DNA of 64,000 bases from Rhizophagus irregularis (taxonomy: Eukaryota; Glomeromycota; Glomeromycetes; Glomerales; Glomeraceae), in contig NC_089438.1 in the NCBI RefSeq assembly GCF_026210795.1, positions 2,377,501 through 2,441,500 on the forward strand, read 5' to 3'. Positions 34,801 through 46,801 of this stretch are shown piece by piece (the stretch's first letter is position 1; every line of letters starts with the position of its first letter). The translations under genes and the position numbers were made by a program. The notes under the pieces were generated by a model that saw nothing but the letters and a program-made list of their open reading frames with translations, made no database searches and was not told the DNA's origin.

Positions 34801-34913
34801 TAATTGAAGAAGAAGAAGTACCAAAATTAGAGACTATACGTAATTGGATATCTCGTTATACAAGTCAACACCGCCAAGAGTCAGCAATAGTAGCTCAAGC
34901 ATCTAAGATATAA
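31882..34913 (+). pseudogene. DDE transposase with Cys zinc motif and SAP-like segment, frameshifted
   Basis: Exons: 31882-31971, 32053-32289, 32356-32778, 32861-33605, 33692-33818, 33898-34143, 34195-about 34380, about 34442-34527, about 34597-34913; all junctions examined are GT-AG. Visible motifs: 'SHECVKCGQLF' (zinc-type), then an RNase-H-fold transposase core with Asp in 'VMDYKMKVLP', Asp in 'TIISDNGGHYHN' and Glu in 'FLEPGEAKTTIDSHHA'. Later 'KKNYVKEQLKTRG' ... 'NKRDLVKELEIALAKD' looks like a SAP DNA-binding motif, and the end is basic. Two 1-nt shifts break it: an extra T near 33405 ('DAWFAA' then a stop) and one in the A9 run near 34240. It could instead be an assembly error. The family appears to be a eukaryotic DDE superfamily; I cannot name it. 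Confidence 0.65.
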
Positions 34914-35637
34914 ATAAGTCAAAATTTGTAATAAATAAGTCGTGTATGTAGAAAAATTTTTGAAAACGTAAAATTTTTGGTGTTGGAATCCAACTGGCAT
35001 ACAAGTAAAAAAAATTTTTTTTTTTTGAAAGTTATTAAAAGAATCGTTAGACGTACGATTTAGGTATTGATGTACAAAATGACATAAGTTTTGTATCGAT
35101 TAAAATTATATAAAGTGACGTTGCATTTACATCGAAAAAATCAATTTTTTAATTTTATTATGAAGATCGGCAAATTTTACCCCATTTTTATCTAACAAAT
35201 TTGTCCGGTTGTTACACGAATATGGATTAAACTTTTTTTTAAGTTTTAAAAGTAAATGTTCGAAAAAAATGTTAGTGTAAATTTCAATAGTATAAAATAG
35301 TTTAATTTTAGTTAAAGAAAAATAGTTTATCAATAGTCTAATTGAAACAATAAAAATCAATCGGTAAATTTAAACTGAATGATAGTTATCAATCGGGTAT
35401 TAACCTGATTGATACCCGATTGAAGTGTACACCAATTTCTAACTATTGAATAAATCAGGTGACCGATTAAAAAAAAAGTTACCAATCGGGTAGATACCCG
35501 ATTGGTCAGCGTTTTACCTGTATACGATTCCAATATGATATTTCTTGTTTATTGCTCTTTTATAAAAAAAGCAAATCTTATATTAGTTCAATTTAAATGT
35601 ACAAGACAATTCCTACATAATGCATGTTGAGAGTTTG
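34914..35637. other. Non-coding with CCAATCGGG-type hairpins
   Basis: 35370-35507 contains several facing copies of 'accaatcgggt' / 'acccgattggt', the same family as 19880-20100. The rest is AT-rich. Confidence 0.45.
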
Positions 35638-35917
35638 CTATATCATCATGATGTCAGTTGGTTAAAGTAATTTATTAATATTTATTATTAGTACTTGTAA
35701 AATATAAGGTATGTTGGTAAAATGCATTTGAGTATTTACTTAAAATACTAATAAAATGCTTAATAAATTAAATGGTTAATAAATATTAAAATTTAGTACT
35801 TATTTAATATATTAAGTATTTATTGCTTAATAAATATAAAATCTTAATGCTTATTAAATAAATATTACTATTTAGTAAACATAAGGTTTCAGTTGGTCCA
35901 ACATCATGATGATATAG
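35638..35917. mobile_element. 280-bp MITE
   Basis: Terminal inverted repeats CTATATCATCATGATGTCAG and, reverse complemented, CTATATCATCATGATGTTGG. The AT-only interior repeats 'taataaatatt' words. No ORF and no clear target duplication. Confidence 0.65.
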
Positions 35918-38372
35918 TACTGAGGGCGTCACCTAACTCCAAAAGGTTAAGGGTATTACCTTCCTCTCAGCAGTGCAATATAAGCAATTTTACAAAATTC
36001 TGTAAGAGGGCGTTACCGGTAAAGGACGTTACCTTCCAGGAGCTTCACAGATTTTGCTATTGACATCAAAAGAAAAATATTTTTACAAACCTCATTTATG
36101 AGGAACACATACTGTTGCAGCAGAAAAGACATTGCCATTAAAGCAATATCCATAATTATTACAAGAGTTACATTTTTGCGAGATAAAAATGTTAAAGTTA
36201 TAAAAAATGGTTAAGTAGTACGGTCATGTTAAAATGAAAGATTTGATAATGCCGATCTGATCTGTTTTCATTTTTTTACACAGAAATGCTTTTAAAATTA
36301 GTGTCGCTACTCGCTATATTAGTTCTGTTATGATTTTTTTTGTTATAACATTTTCTAACAGTGCGGTTTCATAAGATTTTATTTCACCATCGAAAAATCA
36401 TTCCTCTTTGTTTGTGCTTACATTTATATAATAGAATATTTCTAATTTACAGTAGCTTCTTTATAAATCTTTTTATAATTTGAGAACTGCAAATCATTTC
36501 ATGTATGTAAAATTTACTAGAAGCATTTATTTCATACATCCTTTAAAGAAAAGACATATAATAATCGCCATCATGGGTATGGAAGATCTCCTATATAATA
36601 AATGTAACTGTTTTAATACCTATGTAGTGTAACCAATTAAATAACAATATTATATTATATGGTTATTTATTTCCTAAAAGGTGCTGCTTCTTCTTAAAGA
36701 CATTGATATAATACTTATAAATTATAATCAAAGATTATTATTTATTGAAAATTTTAATATTGAATACTTACTACTAGCTGATTATGCAATCAAACTGACT
36801 AATACAAGTCATGTTATATCATCGAAAGCTTCTTTGCTAATGAAGAGAATGACCTTGAGCGGTTTATGCTTCTTCATAATTTATCATTGGGTTGGAAAGG
36901 TGTTATCAAAAACTAAACAGTGTAAGCAACAATTCTTATTCTAATGCTAATGAGGAGTTGATTAATATATGACTATCTTTACATTTTTCTTTATTACCTT
37001 TTAAAATTACAAATTCATGAACTTAAATAAAATAATTAATTATTATCTAAATTCTTGAATAATTTTGTCTTTTTCAAAGTTTAAATAAATGAATATTTTT
37101 TTTTCAATTTTTGTAAATAATCCAACCTCCTACATTATTAGTTCTCGATATCTACAAATTTTTTTAAAAAAAATATACAAAATTAATCACTATTAATAAT
37201 AATACTACTTTTATAGAGAAAAAGCATGGTTGAGCAAATATATCATCATCTGAAATACGTGTTTTTATTTGGAATTTCTAATAATCCATCCATCTATTAT
37301 TGGGTAACTAAAAAAGTACAATACTGAATCTTACAAAGAATAAATTTGATACCGATAATCGTAATAAGAGTAGTATTTAATTCAAGATTTATAATATAAA
37401 TATTTTATAATATTTAATATGGTCAATATTATTAATATGGCTTATTTTAACCAAGTTAACTAAGTCTTTGATTTTTAGGTTGCATAGATTTTTTCTGAAA
37501 TTTTTCATAATAACGTTTTAACGTTTACATTGAATTTATTAACAATTTACGTTATGGTTCGAATCAATTAATTGGTAGTTTTTTTATTATAACAAAATAT
37601 TATATTTAAAAAAACAATTTACGTGATTAAAATAAATCATAATCATATAGTAATTTATAATGTCATGTGTCATTTAGTAACATACTCACGTGATATTGAA
37701 CTTTGGCTTCATCTGAATAAAGATTTGGATTCCATCGTCAAGGCAAATAAAATTAAATAAATTGTTACTGAAAACTTATGAAGGAAGAGTATGTTTTTAC
37801 AATTGATCAATAATCATGTCCAATAAATTGCATAAAAAAAAAGAATGAGGCTCTTGAACAAAAAGCTGAATATGATAGTCATTTGTATTAAGTGCAATTT
37901 TTTCCTTTTTACTTTTACACATATAAAATATTTTATTAGCTATGACAATACTTGAATAAAATATTTTGAGTTGGGCAAAAAAAATTTTTAGATTCTCATG
38001 ACATAAAATTTTAAAAATGACCTGGTCGGTCAGCATTTTTTTTTATATATGTAAAATTTTTTCATATGTGGAATTTTTTTACGTACATTAGCCAAAAACT
38101 TAAAATCACGTGATAAAATTTTTTACTATGATATATAAAAAAAAATTTCCATTTTTTTGGTCAAATTTTTTTTTTGCCCAGCTACAAACTTCAGGATAAT
38201 TGATAGCACTTAATCATCACTTCGCTCAATTACAAACTGATTTATTTATGTAATAGCTTACATATATACTCTATATTCAGTGTTGAGCAAAATATACAAA
38301 AAATAAATATAATAAATAACAAAATACTATTATTCAACTGATAATAAAAATATAATACTTCTTAGTAATTGA
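35918..38372. other. Intergenic, no convincing gene
   Basis: Short open frames at 36681-36944 (+) and 37797-38036 (-) show no recognisable domain, start context or splice sites. Otherwise AT-rich. Confidence 0.4.
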
Positions 38373-41300
38373 TTATTTTAATTCCAATGAACGGTCAATC
38401 TTCCCAACCAAATTCTGAATATTTTGTGGTTTATTAACTATTTTATTTTCATTTTCATTACTTCCAATAATAACGCCAATATCATCACTATTATAATAAC
38501 ACGTTTTGTTCAAATTCTTTAATTTGCAATTAAAGTTTTCTAGATCATTAAAAGTTACTTTAAGATTGTGAGCCATTATAGGAAACTTCTGCAATAAAGT
38601 TTTCGTATTTGGAAGGAATCTGCGCCAACCACAAGTGATCTCACAACGTAATACTTGAGTAATAGTAATACAAAATCCATGCATCCCTTCATAAATAAAC
38701 CACTGACTGGAATGAACTCCAGGAACGAAATTTTCCCTATGACTACCATCTTTATCAAGATTATTGTCAATATATTGATATAACCAACGCTCTCCTTTAG
38801 TATTAGGACCTTTATAAAATAATTTTCACTCATTTGATGAATATTGAATATTATTACTTTTTTTATATCCACCTGTAAAATCTACACCTGGCGTTTTTGA
38901 TATTCCAACCTTTCCTTCATAGCTCTTTTCATTACCCTTTGAAATTTCAATATTTCGATTTATTTGTCTTGGTTGTGAAGTACCTTTCAATCCAAACAAA
39001 TTATTTCCATTATTAGGTAATGGAGAAATATGAACTTCGACAGAATGAAGTAAGTAACCGAGGCCTTTCCCATTAAATAATGAACATTGATTACTAAGCA
39101 TATCTCCAACTCCACAAACATTTACATCAACGTCATATTCTAAAATCTTGATATCCTCCTCAAAAGGAATAATTTCTGCCCAAAGATTAGCAGAAATGTT
39201 AAAATCTTGCAAAAATTCAGAATTAATAACTTCGGCATTTACTTTTGATGAAATGTAGATTCTATCTACTTTTTTTTTACCACTATTATTATCATCACCA
39301 TCACCATCATCATCATCATCACCACCATAATTATTATTACCACTATCATCACTATCATTATTACTAATAATATTACCACTATTACCGGTATTGTTATTGC
39401 TATTATTACCATTATTATTATTGTTGTTGCCATTTTGACGATTATTGCTACCACTACCACCACCATTACTATTGCCATTATTACTATCATTACCATCTTC
39501 ATCCTTTAAGTTTTCTTCATTATTAGCAAAATAATTACTGGTGTTTAAATTCTGATTATTATTTTCATTTATATTTAAAGGTACTACTATTTTGTATATA
39601 ACCTCAAACTGATCTTCAAATATAGTTTCAAGACATTCCAAAACTGTAATATCAAGTGATTTAGCAACCCAACAGGTAATGCATGGTCTAGTAGAATTTT
39701 TTTGAAAATCAGCTCCTATGGCATATACAGGTTGTAATTCTAGTATATGATCAATATCATCTTTTCGGCTGATAAGTAATTTTTGCAATTTTTCTGCTTC
39801 AGAATATGAAGTATCAGAAATTCCAGGAAAAATAGTTGCTTTTACTGTAATAAACTCTGAATTAGCTTCACAATTTGCATTAATAATAGGTTCATCAAAT
39901 TGAATATTATTAAAAAGATTATTATTATTATCATTAATATTACTATCTATATTATATGTATTTATTAATTCATTGTTTTCAATAAAAAACTTATTATTTG
40001 AACCAGCTAATTTTTCATACCATTCCTTTGCTTTAATCTCATTTTTTTCAATTTCCAATCCATATCTATAAAAATTACTTAAATTATATTGTGCAATTTT
40101 ATTACCATTTTCTGCTGATTTTTGATACCAATAAAATGATTTTTCTAAATCTATTTGTATATTTATACCATTTTTATAAAGAAATCCCAAATAATTTTGT
40201 GCATCACTATTATCTTGTTTAGCTGATTTTTCATACCATTTAAATGCTTCAATTTCATCAGTTTTTTCAATTCCCCATCCATTTTGATAATACAAACCTA
40301 AATTATATTGTGCAAATTTATTATTATTTTCTGCCGATTTTTGATACCAATAAAATGATTTTTTTAAATCATTTTGTATTTCATAAAAATATCCTAATTT
40401 ATATTGCATTTTATCATTTTTTTGTTCAATTTCTTGTTCAACCAATTTTTCATCAATTTTCCATCCATTTAAATAATATGAAATTAGATTATATTGTGCC
40501 AATTTATTTCCATTTTCTGCTGATTTTTGATACCAATAAAAAGCTTTTTCCAAATCTTTTTGTATTCCTATTCCATTTTCATAATAATATCCTAAATAAT
40601 TTTGTGCATCATTATGTTCCTGCTTAGCTGATTTTTCAAAATATTTAAATGCATTAATTTCATTTTTAATTTTTTGACAAAATAAACCAAAATTATATTG
40701 TGATAAACCTTATGAAAAATTAAATTGATTAAATTTAAATTACAAAACAATATAAAAATATTATCAGTTATAATAAAATTAAATAACTTACTATCTGTAA
40801 TAATATATTAAAATAAAATTTATAAAATTTATAATTAAATTAATTAAATTTAAATTATAAAATAATATATAAAAAATATTTACCATCTGTAATATATTAA
40901 AATAAAGATTTTGCAATTAATTAAATTTAAATTATAAAATAAACATAAAAATATCATAATAAAATTAATTAATTAAATAACTTACTATCCATAATAATAT
41001 CTGATATATTAAAATAAAATTTACAATTAAGTTAATTAAATTTAAATTATAAAATTATAAAATAATATATAATAAATTATAAAATTAAATAACTTACCAT
41101 CTATAAATTATAATATATTAAAAATAAAGATTTGCAATTAATTAAATTAAATTATAAATAATATCAGATATGTAATAAAATTAAATAACTTACCAACTGT
41201 AATATATTAAAAATAAAGATTTACAATTAATTAAATTTAAATTATAAAATAATATATAAAAAATAACTTACTATTATCTATATATTAAAAATAAAGATTT

Positions 41301-44300
41301 GCAATTAATTAAATTTAATTTATAAAATAATATATAATAAAATTATAAAATTAAATAACTTACAATCTGTAATATATAAAAAATAAAGATTTGCAATTAA
41401 TTAAATTTAATTTATAAAATAATATATAATAAAATTATAAAATTAAATAACTTACCAACTGTAATATATTATATTAAAAATAAAGATTTGCAATTAATTA
41501 AATTTAAATTATAAATAATATATAATAAAATAATAAAATTAAATAACTTACAATCTGTAATATATTTAAAATAAAAAATTTGCAATTAATTAAATTTAAA
41601 TTATAAAATAATATATAATATTAAATAACTTACTATCTGTAATATTAAAAATAAAGATTTACAATTAATTAAATTTAAATTATAAAATAATATATAAAAA
41701 AATTATAAAATTAAATAACTTACAATCTGTAATATTAAAAATAAAAATTTGCAATTAATTAAATTTAAATTACAAATAATATATAATAAAATTATAAAAT
41801 TAAATAACTTACTAACTGTAATATATTAAAATAAAAATTAACAATTTTTAAGTTAAATAGGAGAAAAGATTTTATATATTATAAAATAAGTTTTTATAAT
41901 AAATACTGTTTTTTATAAAAATAATTGTAAAAAATACTTACATACTAAATAATTAAATTTTTTAAATAAAGATTTATAGTTAATTAAAAAATAAAAAATA
42001 ATATAAAAAAATATAATAAAATTAAATACTTACATTCTAATAATTAAAATTTTTAAATAAAGATTTATAGTTAATTAAAAATTAAAATAATATAAAAAAT
42101 ATAATAAAATTAAATAACTTACCAACTGTAATAATTAAAAATAAAAAATTTTATAATTAAAATTAAATTTTAAATATTTATGTATTAATAATATTAATAA
42201 TTAAAATTTTTAGATTAAATATAATTAAATTATAATAAAATTAAATACTTACGTGCTAATAATTAAATTTTTAAATAAAAATTTATTATAAAATAAGTTT
42301 TTTGTAATAAAATACTGCTTTCTATAAAAAGTAAATTATAAAAAATACTTACATGCTAATAATTAAATTTTAAAATTAAAAATATAAAATTAAATATTTA
42401 TATATTGATAATTAAAATTTTAGATTAAATATTATAATAAAATTAAATACTTACGTGCTAATAATTAAAATTTTTAAATAAAATTTATTATAAAATAAGT
42501 TTTCTATAATAAATTAATATTGTTTTTTAAAAATAAATTATAAAAAATACTTACATACTAATAATTAAAATTTTAAATAAAAATTTTATAGTTAATTAAA
42601 AAATAATATAAAAAATATAATAAAATTAAATAACTTACCAACTGTAATATATTAAAAATAAAAAATTTTATATATTATAAAGTAAGCTTTTTATAATAAA
42701 ATACTGCTTTTTATAAAAATAAATTGTAAAAAATACTTACATGCTAATAATTAAATTTAAATAAAATATTTATATATTAATAATTAATAATTAAAATTTT
42801 TAGATAATAAAATTAAATACTTACGTTCTAATAATTAAAATTTTTAAATAAAAATTTATAGTTAATTAAAAAATAATATAAAAAATATAATAGAATTAAA
42901 TAACTTACCAACTGTAATATATTAAAAATAAAAATTTGCAATTAATTAAATTTAAATTATAAAATAATATATAATAAAATTATAAAATTAAATAATTTAC
43001 CATCTGTAATATATTAAAAATTTTATAAAATAAGTTTTTTATAATAAAATACTGCTTTTCTTTTTATAAAAATAAATTGTAAAAAATACTTACATTCTAA
43101 TAATTAAATTAAATACTTATTGTTAATAATTAAAATATTTGGAAATTAAATTATAATAAAATTAAATACTCACGTTCTAATAATTAAAGTTTTTAAATAA
43201 AAATTTATAGTTAATTAAAAAATAATATAAAAAATATAACAAAATTAAATAACTTACCAACTGTAATATATTAAAAATTAAAAATTTTCAAAGTTAAATA
43301 GAAAATAAGTTTTCTATAATAAAATACTACTTTCTATAAAATAAATTGTAAAGATACTTACATGCTAATAATTAAATTTTAAATAAAATATTATAAATTA
43401 AATATTTGTATATTAATAATATTAATAATTAAAATTTTTATATTAAATATTATCGCACAGCCCTATAGGATCATGCTGATTTTATTTGTCCGATATTTTC
43501 ATTATCGTACAATATTGATATCAATAGTTTATTTGTGTACAATATTGAATATCGATAGTTTATTTGCGTACAATATCGAACATTAATAGTTTATTCAAGT
43601 ATGATCTGCATTAGCCATACGATAACATAAATATTGTACGGTGATATTTATATTGGTTAATGTCACTTTGTAATATAAATACAACACTGTACAATATCCA
43701 TTAATTATAATTAAATTATAATAAAATTAAATAGTACTTACGTGCTAATAATTAAATTTTATCATAAAATAAGTTTTTTATAATAAAATATGCTTACTAT
43801 AAAAATAAATTATAAAAAATACTTACATGCTAATAATTAAATTTTAAAATTAAAAATATAAAATTAAATATTTATATTAATAATTAAAATTTTTAGATAA
43901 AATATTATAATTAGTAAATTATAATAAAATTAAATACTCACGTTCTAATAATTAAAATTTTTAAATAAAAATTTATAGTTAATTAAAAAATAATATAAAA
44001 AACATAATAAAATTAAATAACTTACCAACTGTAATATATCAAAATAAAGATTTGCAATTAATTAAATTTAAATTATAAAATAATATATAATAAAATTATA
44101 AAATTAAATAACTTACTATCTGTAATATATTAAACATTTTTAAATTAAATAGAAAAAAATTTTATATATCATTTATAAAAATAAATTGTAAAAAATACTT
44201 ACATTCTAATAATTAAATTAAATATTTATTGTTAATAATTAAAATATTTAGATGAGGTTTTTACTTTAAATCACCAAGGGTAATCATCATCATTGGCTAA

Positions 44301-46801
44301 AATTATTAATTTTTACCAGCACTATATTTTTTTAATGCTGGTTAATTGTTATAATTTCAGTTACCAGTGATCATTACCCCCTGGTGATAGTTAGAAAAAT
44401 TCTTTAGATAAAATATTAAATTAAATTGTAAATACTTACGTTCTAATAATTAAAATTTTTAAATAAAAATTTATAGTTAATTAAAAAATAATAATAATAT
44501 AAAAAATATAACAAAATTAAATAATTTACCATCTGTAATATATGAAAAATAAAAAATTTTATATATTATAAATAACTAACTTTTTATAATAAAATATTAT
44601 TGCTTTTAAAAATAAATTATAAAAATACTTACATTCTAATAATTAAAATTTTTAAATAAAAATTTATAGTTAATTAAAAAATAATATAAAAAACATAATA
44701 AAATTAAATAACTTACCAACTGTAATATATCAAAATAAAGATTTGCAATTAATTAAATTTAAATTATAAAATAATATATAATAAAATTATAAAATTAAAT
44801 AACTTACTATCTGTAATATATTAAACATTTTTAAATTAAATAGAAAAAAATTTTATATATCATTTATAAAAATAAATTGTAAAAAATACTTACATTCTAA
44901 TAATTAAATTAAATATTTATTGTTAATAATTAAAATATTTAGATGAGGTTTTTACTTTAAATCACCAAGGGTAATCATCATTGGCTAAAATTATTAATTT
45001 TTACCAGCACTATATTTTTTTAATGCTGGTTAATTGTTATAATTTCAGTTACCAGTGATCATTACCCCCTGGTGATAGTTAGAAAAATTCTTTAGATAAA
45101 ATATTAAATTAAATTGTAAATACTTACGTTCTAATAATTAAAATTTTTAAATAAAAATTTATAGTTAATTAAAAAATAATAATAATATAAAAAATATAAC
45201 AAAATTAAATAATTTACCATCTGTAATATATGAAAAATAAAAAATTTTATATATTATAAATAACTAACTTTTTATAATAAAATATTATTGCTTTTAAAAA
45301 TAAATTATAAAAATACTTACATTCTAATAATTAAAATTTTTAAATAAAAATTTATAGTTAATTAAAAAATAATAATAATATAAAAAATATAACAAAATTA
45401 AATAATTTACCATCTGTAATATATGAAAAATAAAAAATTTTATATATTATAAATAACTAACTTTTTATAATAAAATATTATTGCTTTTAAAAATAAATTA
45501 TAAAAATACTTACATTCTAATAATTAAAATTTTTAAATAAAAATTTATAGTTAATTAAAAATAATATAAAAAATATAATAAAATTGAATAACTTACCATC
45601 TGTCTTACTATCTGTAATATATTAAAAATGAAATTTTGTTTAATAAAACTTGGTTAAATTAATATAATATAATAAAATTAAATAATTTACCATCTGTAAT
45701 ATATTAAAAATAAAGATTTGCAATTAATTAAATTTAAATTATAAAATAATATATAATAAAATTATAAAATTAAATAACTTATTTATCTTACTATCTATAA
45801 TATTAAAAATAAAGATTTGCAATTAATTAAATTTAAATTATAAAATAATATATAATAAAATTATAAAATTAAATAACTTACTTATCTTATTATCTATAAT
45901 ATATTAAAAATAAAAATTTGCAATTAATTAAATTTAAAATTATAAAATAATAAAAATAATATATAATAAAATTATAAAATTAAATACTTACATGTATTAA
46001 TTCTTTTTTTCTTCTGTTCTAATTTATTCATTGAATTTATTGAATAAAATTTAAAACTTCCTGGTTTTGTTTTTCTTTTCCTTTTCTTTATTCTATTATT
46101 TTTTTTCTCTATATTTTCTCCTGTATTAATATTCATTTCTTGACTATTCTTTTCACTTATATATGCTAATAATTAAATTTAAATAAAATATTATAATTAA
46201 ATTGATCAAACTTAAATTATAAAGAAAATAATATAAAATTATAATAAAATTAAATACTTACATGCTAATATAATAAATTAAAACAAATAATTTAAATTAT
46301 AGATCACATGAAAATAAATATACTAATTAAAATTAAATAACTTACCCTCTATAATAAATAAAATAGATTTAGTAAAATGAATTTGAATTTAAATTATAAA
46401 GCCATATGAAAAATACAATTAAAATTATTAAAATTAAATAACTTACGCTCTAAATTAAATAAATTTAGTAAATTATAATATTATCATTCATTAGGAAAAA
46501 AAAACAAATAATGTTTAAAAAAATACAAGCAGAATTGGATAACTTACCTTCTATGATATAATCATTTATTAAGAAAAAAGGTAGTTAAAATATAATTGAC
46601 TTACTAGGTAATACTTAAATTTTGTAGTTTAATAATTTATTGTATTAAATAACTTACCTATTTTATCTTCGCTGGTACCTAAATATTTTAAAATCGGTCA
46701 AGGTTAATTATAAATTAACAAAAATAACGAATCAAACAGTAAATTCCGTACCTTCATCTCTTATTACTCTTTTACCTTTACTATTAGCTTTTTCCGACAT
46801 A
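38373..46801 (-). CDS. Sel1-repeat protein assembled from about 58 exons, 49 of them single codons
   Basis: Start ATG at 46801. Exons: 46801-46753, 46678-46658, 46613-46605, four 3-nt exons (46550-48, 46449-47, 46348-46, 46264-62), 46165-45992 (Lys-rich), the micro-exon array to 40792, and the long exon from 40708. Total coding length to the TGA at 38828-38826 is 2331 nt (776 aa). The long exon has about seven Sel1 repeats (e.g. 'ALEKAFYWYQKSAENG'-type units ending 'AQYNLGLYYQNGWGIEK'), which usually scaffold protein complexes, then a region of unknown fold, an Asn/Gly/Asp-rich linker and a second globular part. After the TGA the same frame stays open to 38373 with conserved-looking sequence ('KGERWLYQYIDNN', 'VHSSQWFIYEGMHGF'), so TGA probably replaced Trp TGG. 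Splicing is inferred, not observed. COX10 lies upstream in the same direction. Confidence 0.7.
43453..43706. other. Foreign insert in one intron of the array
   Basis: A stretch unlike the array, with three 'gtacaatat(t/c)gaatatcgatag' + 'tttatttg' units (about 36 bp apart). No clear terminal repeats. It lengthens the intron between exons 43744 and 43364. Confidence 0.5.
44271..44387. mobile_element. Small MITE-like hairpin in an intron (copy 1)
   Basis: Ends TCACCAAGGGTAATCAT and, reverse complemented, TCACCAGGGGGTAATGAT; an internal 'ccagcac...gtgctgg'-like hairpin. It lies in the intron between exons 44442 and 44205 and was copied together with its surroundings (see 44962). Confidence 0.6.
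44962..45075. mobile_element. Small MITE-like hairpin in an intron (copy 2)
   Basis: Same sequence as 44271-44387 except for a 3-bp shorter 'catcatcatt' run. It marks the roughly 690-bp segmental duplication of the array. Confidence 0.6.

Larger units (their letters stand above)
19886..35507. mobile_element. Candidate large DNA transposon (boundaries tentative)
   Basis: The left end (19886) begins GACCAATCAGGT and the right end (35507, reverse complement) begins GACCAATCGGGT; each folds as a short hairpin, and both contain 'AATCAGGTGACCGA'. Between them lie the array at 20.27-23.37 kb, the FYR-like gene, satellite core, and the DDE transposase/SAP pseudogene. 'gtttcaaaagtaaatgtttg'-type sequence occurs near both ends (23520 and 35235). 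I find no convincing target duplication, so this is a hypothesis. Confidence 0.3.
40709..45991 (-). repeat. Tandem array of intron + single-codon exon units
   Basis: Minus-strand units are YAG-NNN-GTAAGT, spacing about 85-105 bp. Exon positions in transcript order (highest base): 45893 (12 nt), 45794, 45693, 45611 (15), 45516, 45413, 45323, 45220, 45130, 44896, 44810, 44719, 44635, 44532, 44442, 44205, 44119, 44028, 43944, 43829, 43744, 43364, 43260, 43176, 43096, 43003, 42911, 42827, 42743, 42641, 42557, 42457, 42355, 42255, 42125, 42036, 41944, 41815, 41726, 41636, 41554, 41458, 41366, 41277 (6), 41196, 41100, 41000 (15), 40886, 40794; all others 3 nt. They read ATG, TTG, ATA, AAT, AAC, CAT, CAC, TAT, TTA or ATT. 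Two intron types alternate (acceptors ATATTACAG and AATTATTAG). In phase 1 the array encodes about 61 residues, Glu/Tyr/Pro-rich ('EYEQYIEYEQYIEPSPFEQY'). Confidence 0.85.

Noticed and set aside
23708-34913. FYR-like gene and transposase as one gene split by a transposon
   Set aside because: A stop codon lies just upstream of the transposase ATG in frame, and no target duplication or frame joins the two across 24658/31875.
39266-39502. 78-codon open frame of Met/Val/Ile on the minus strand
   Set aside because: It is the shifted reading of the Asn/Gly/Asp-rich linker of the Sel1 gene; the repetitive codons keep several frames open.
45597-45611. Two separate 3-nt exons with a 9-nt intron between
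   Set aside because: A 9-nt intron cannot be spliced; a single 15-nt exon keeps phase and has no stop.
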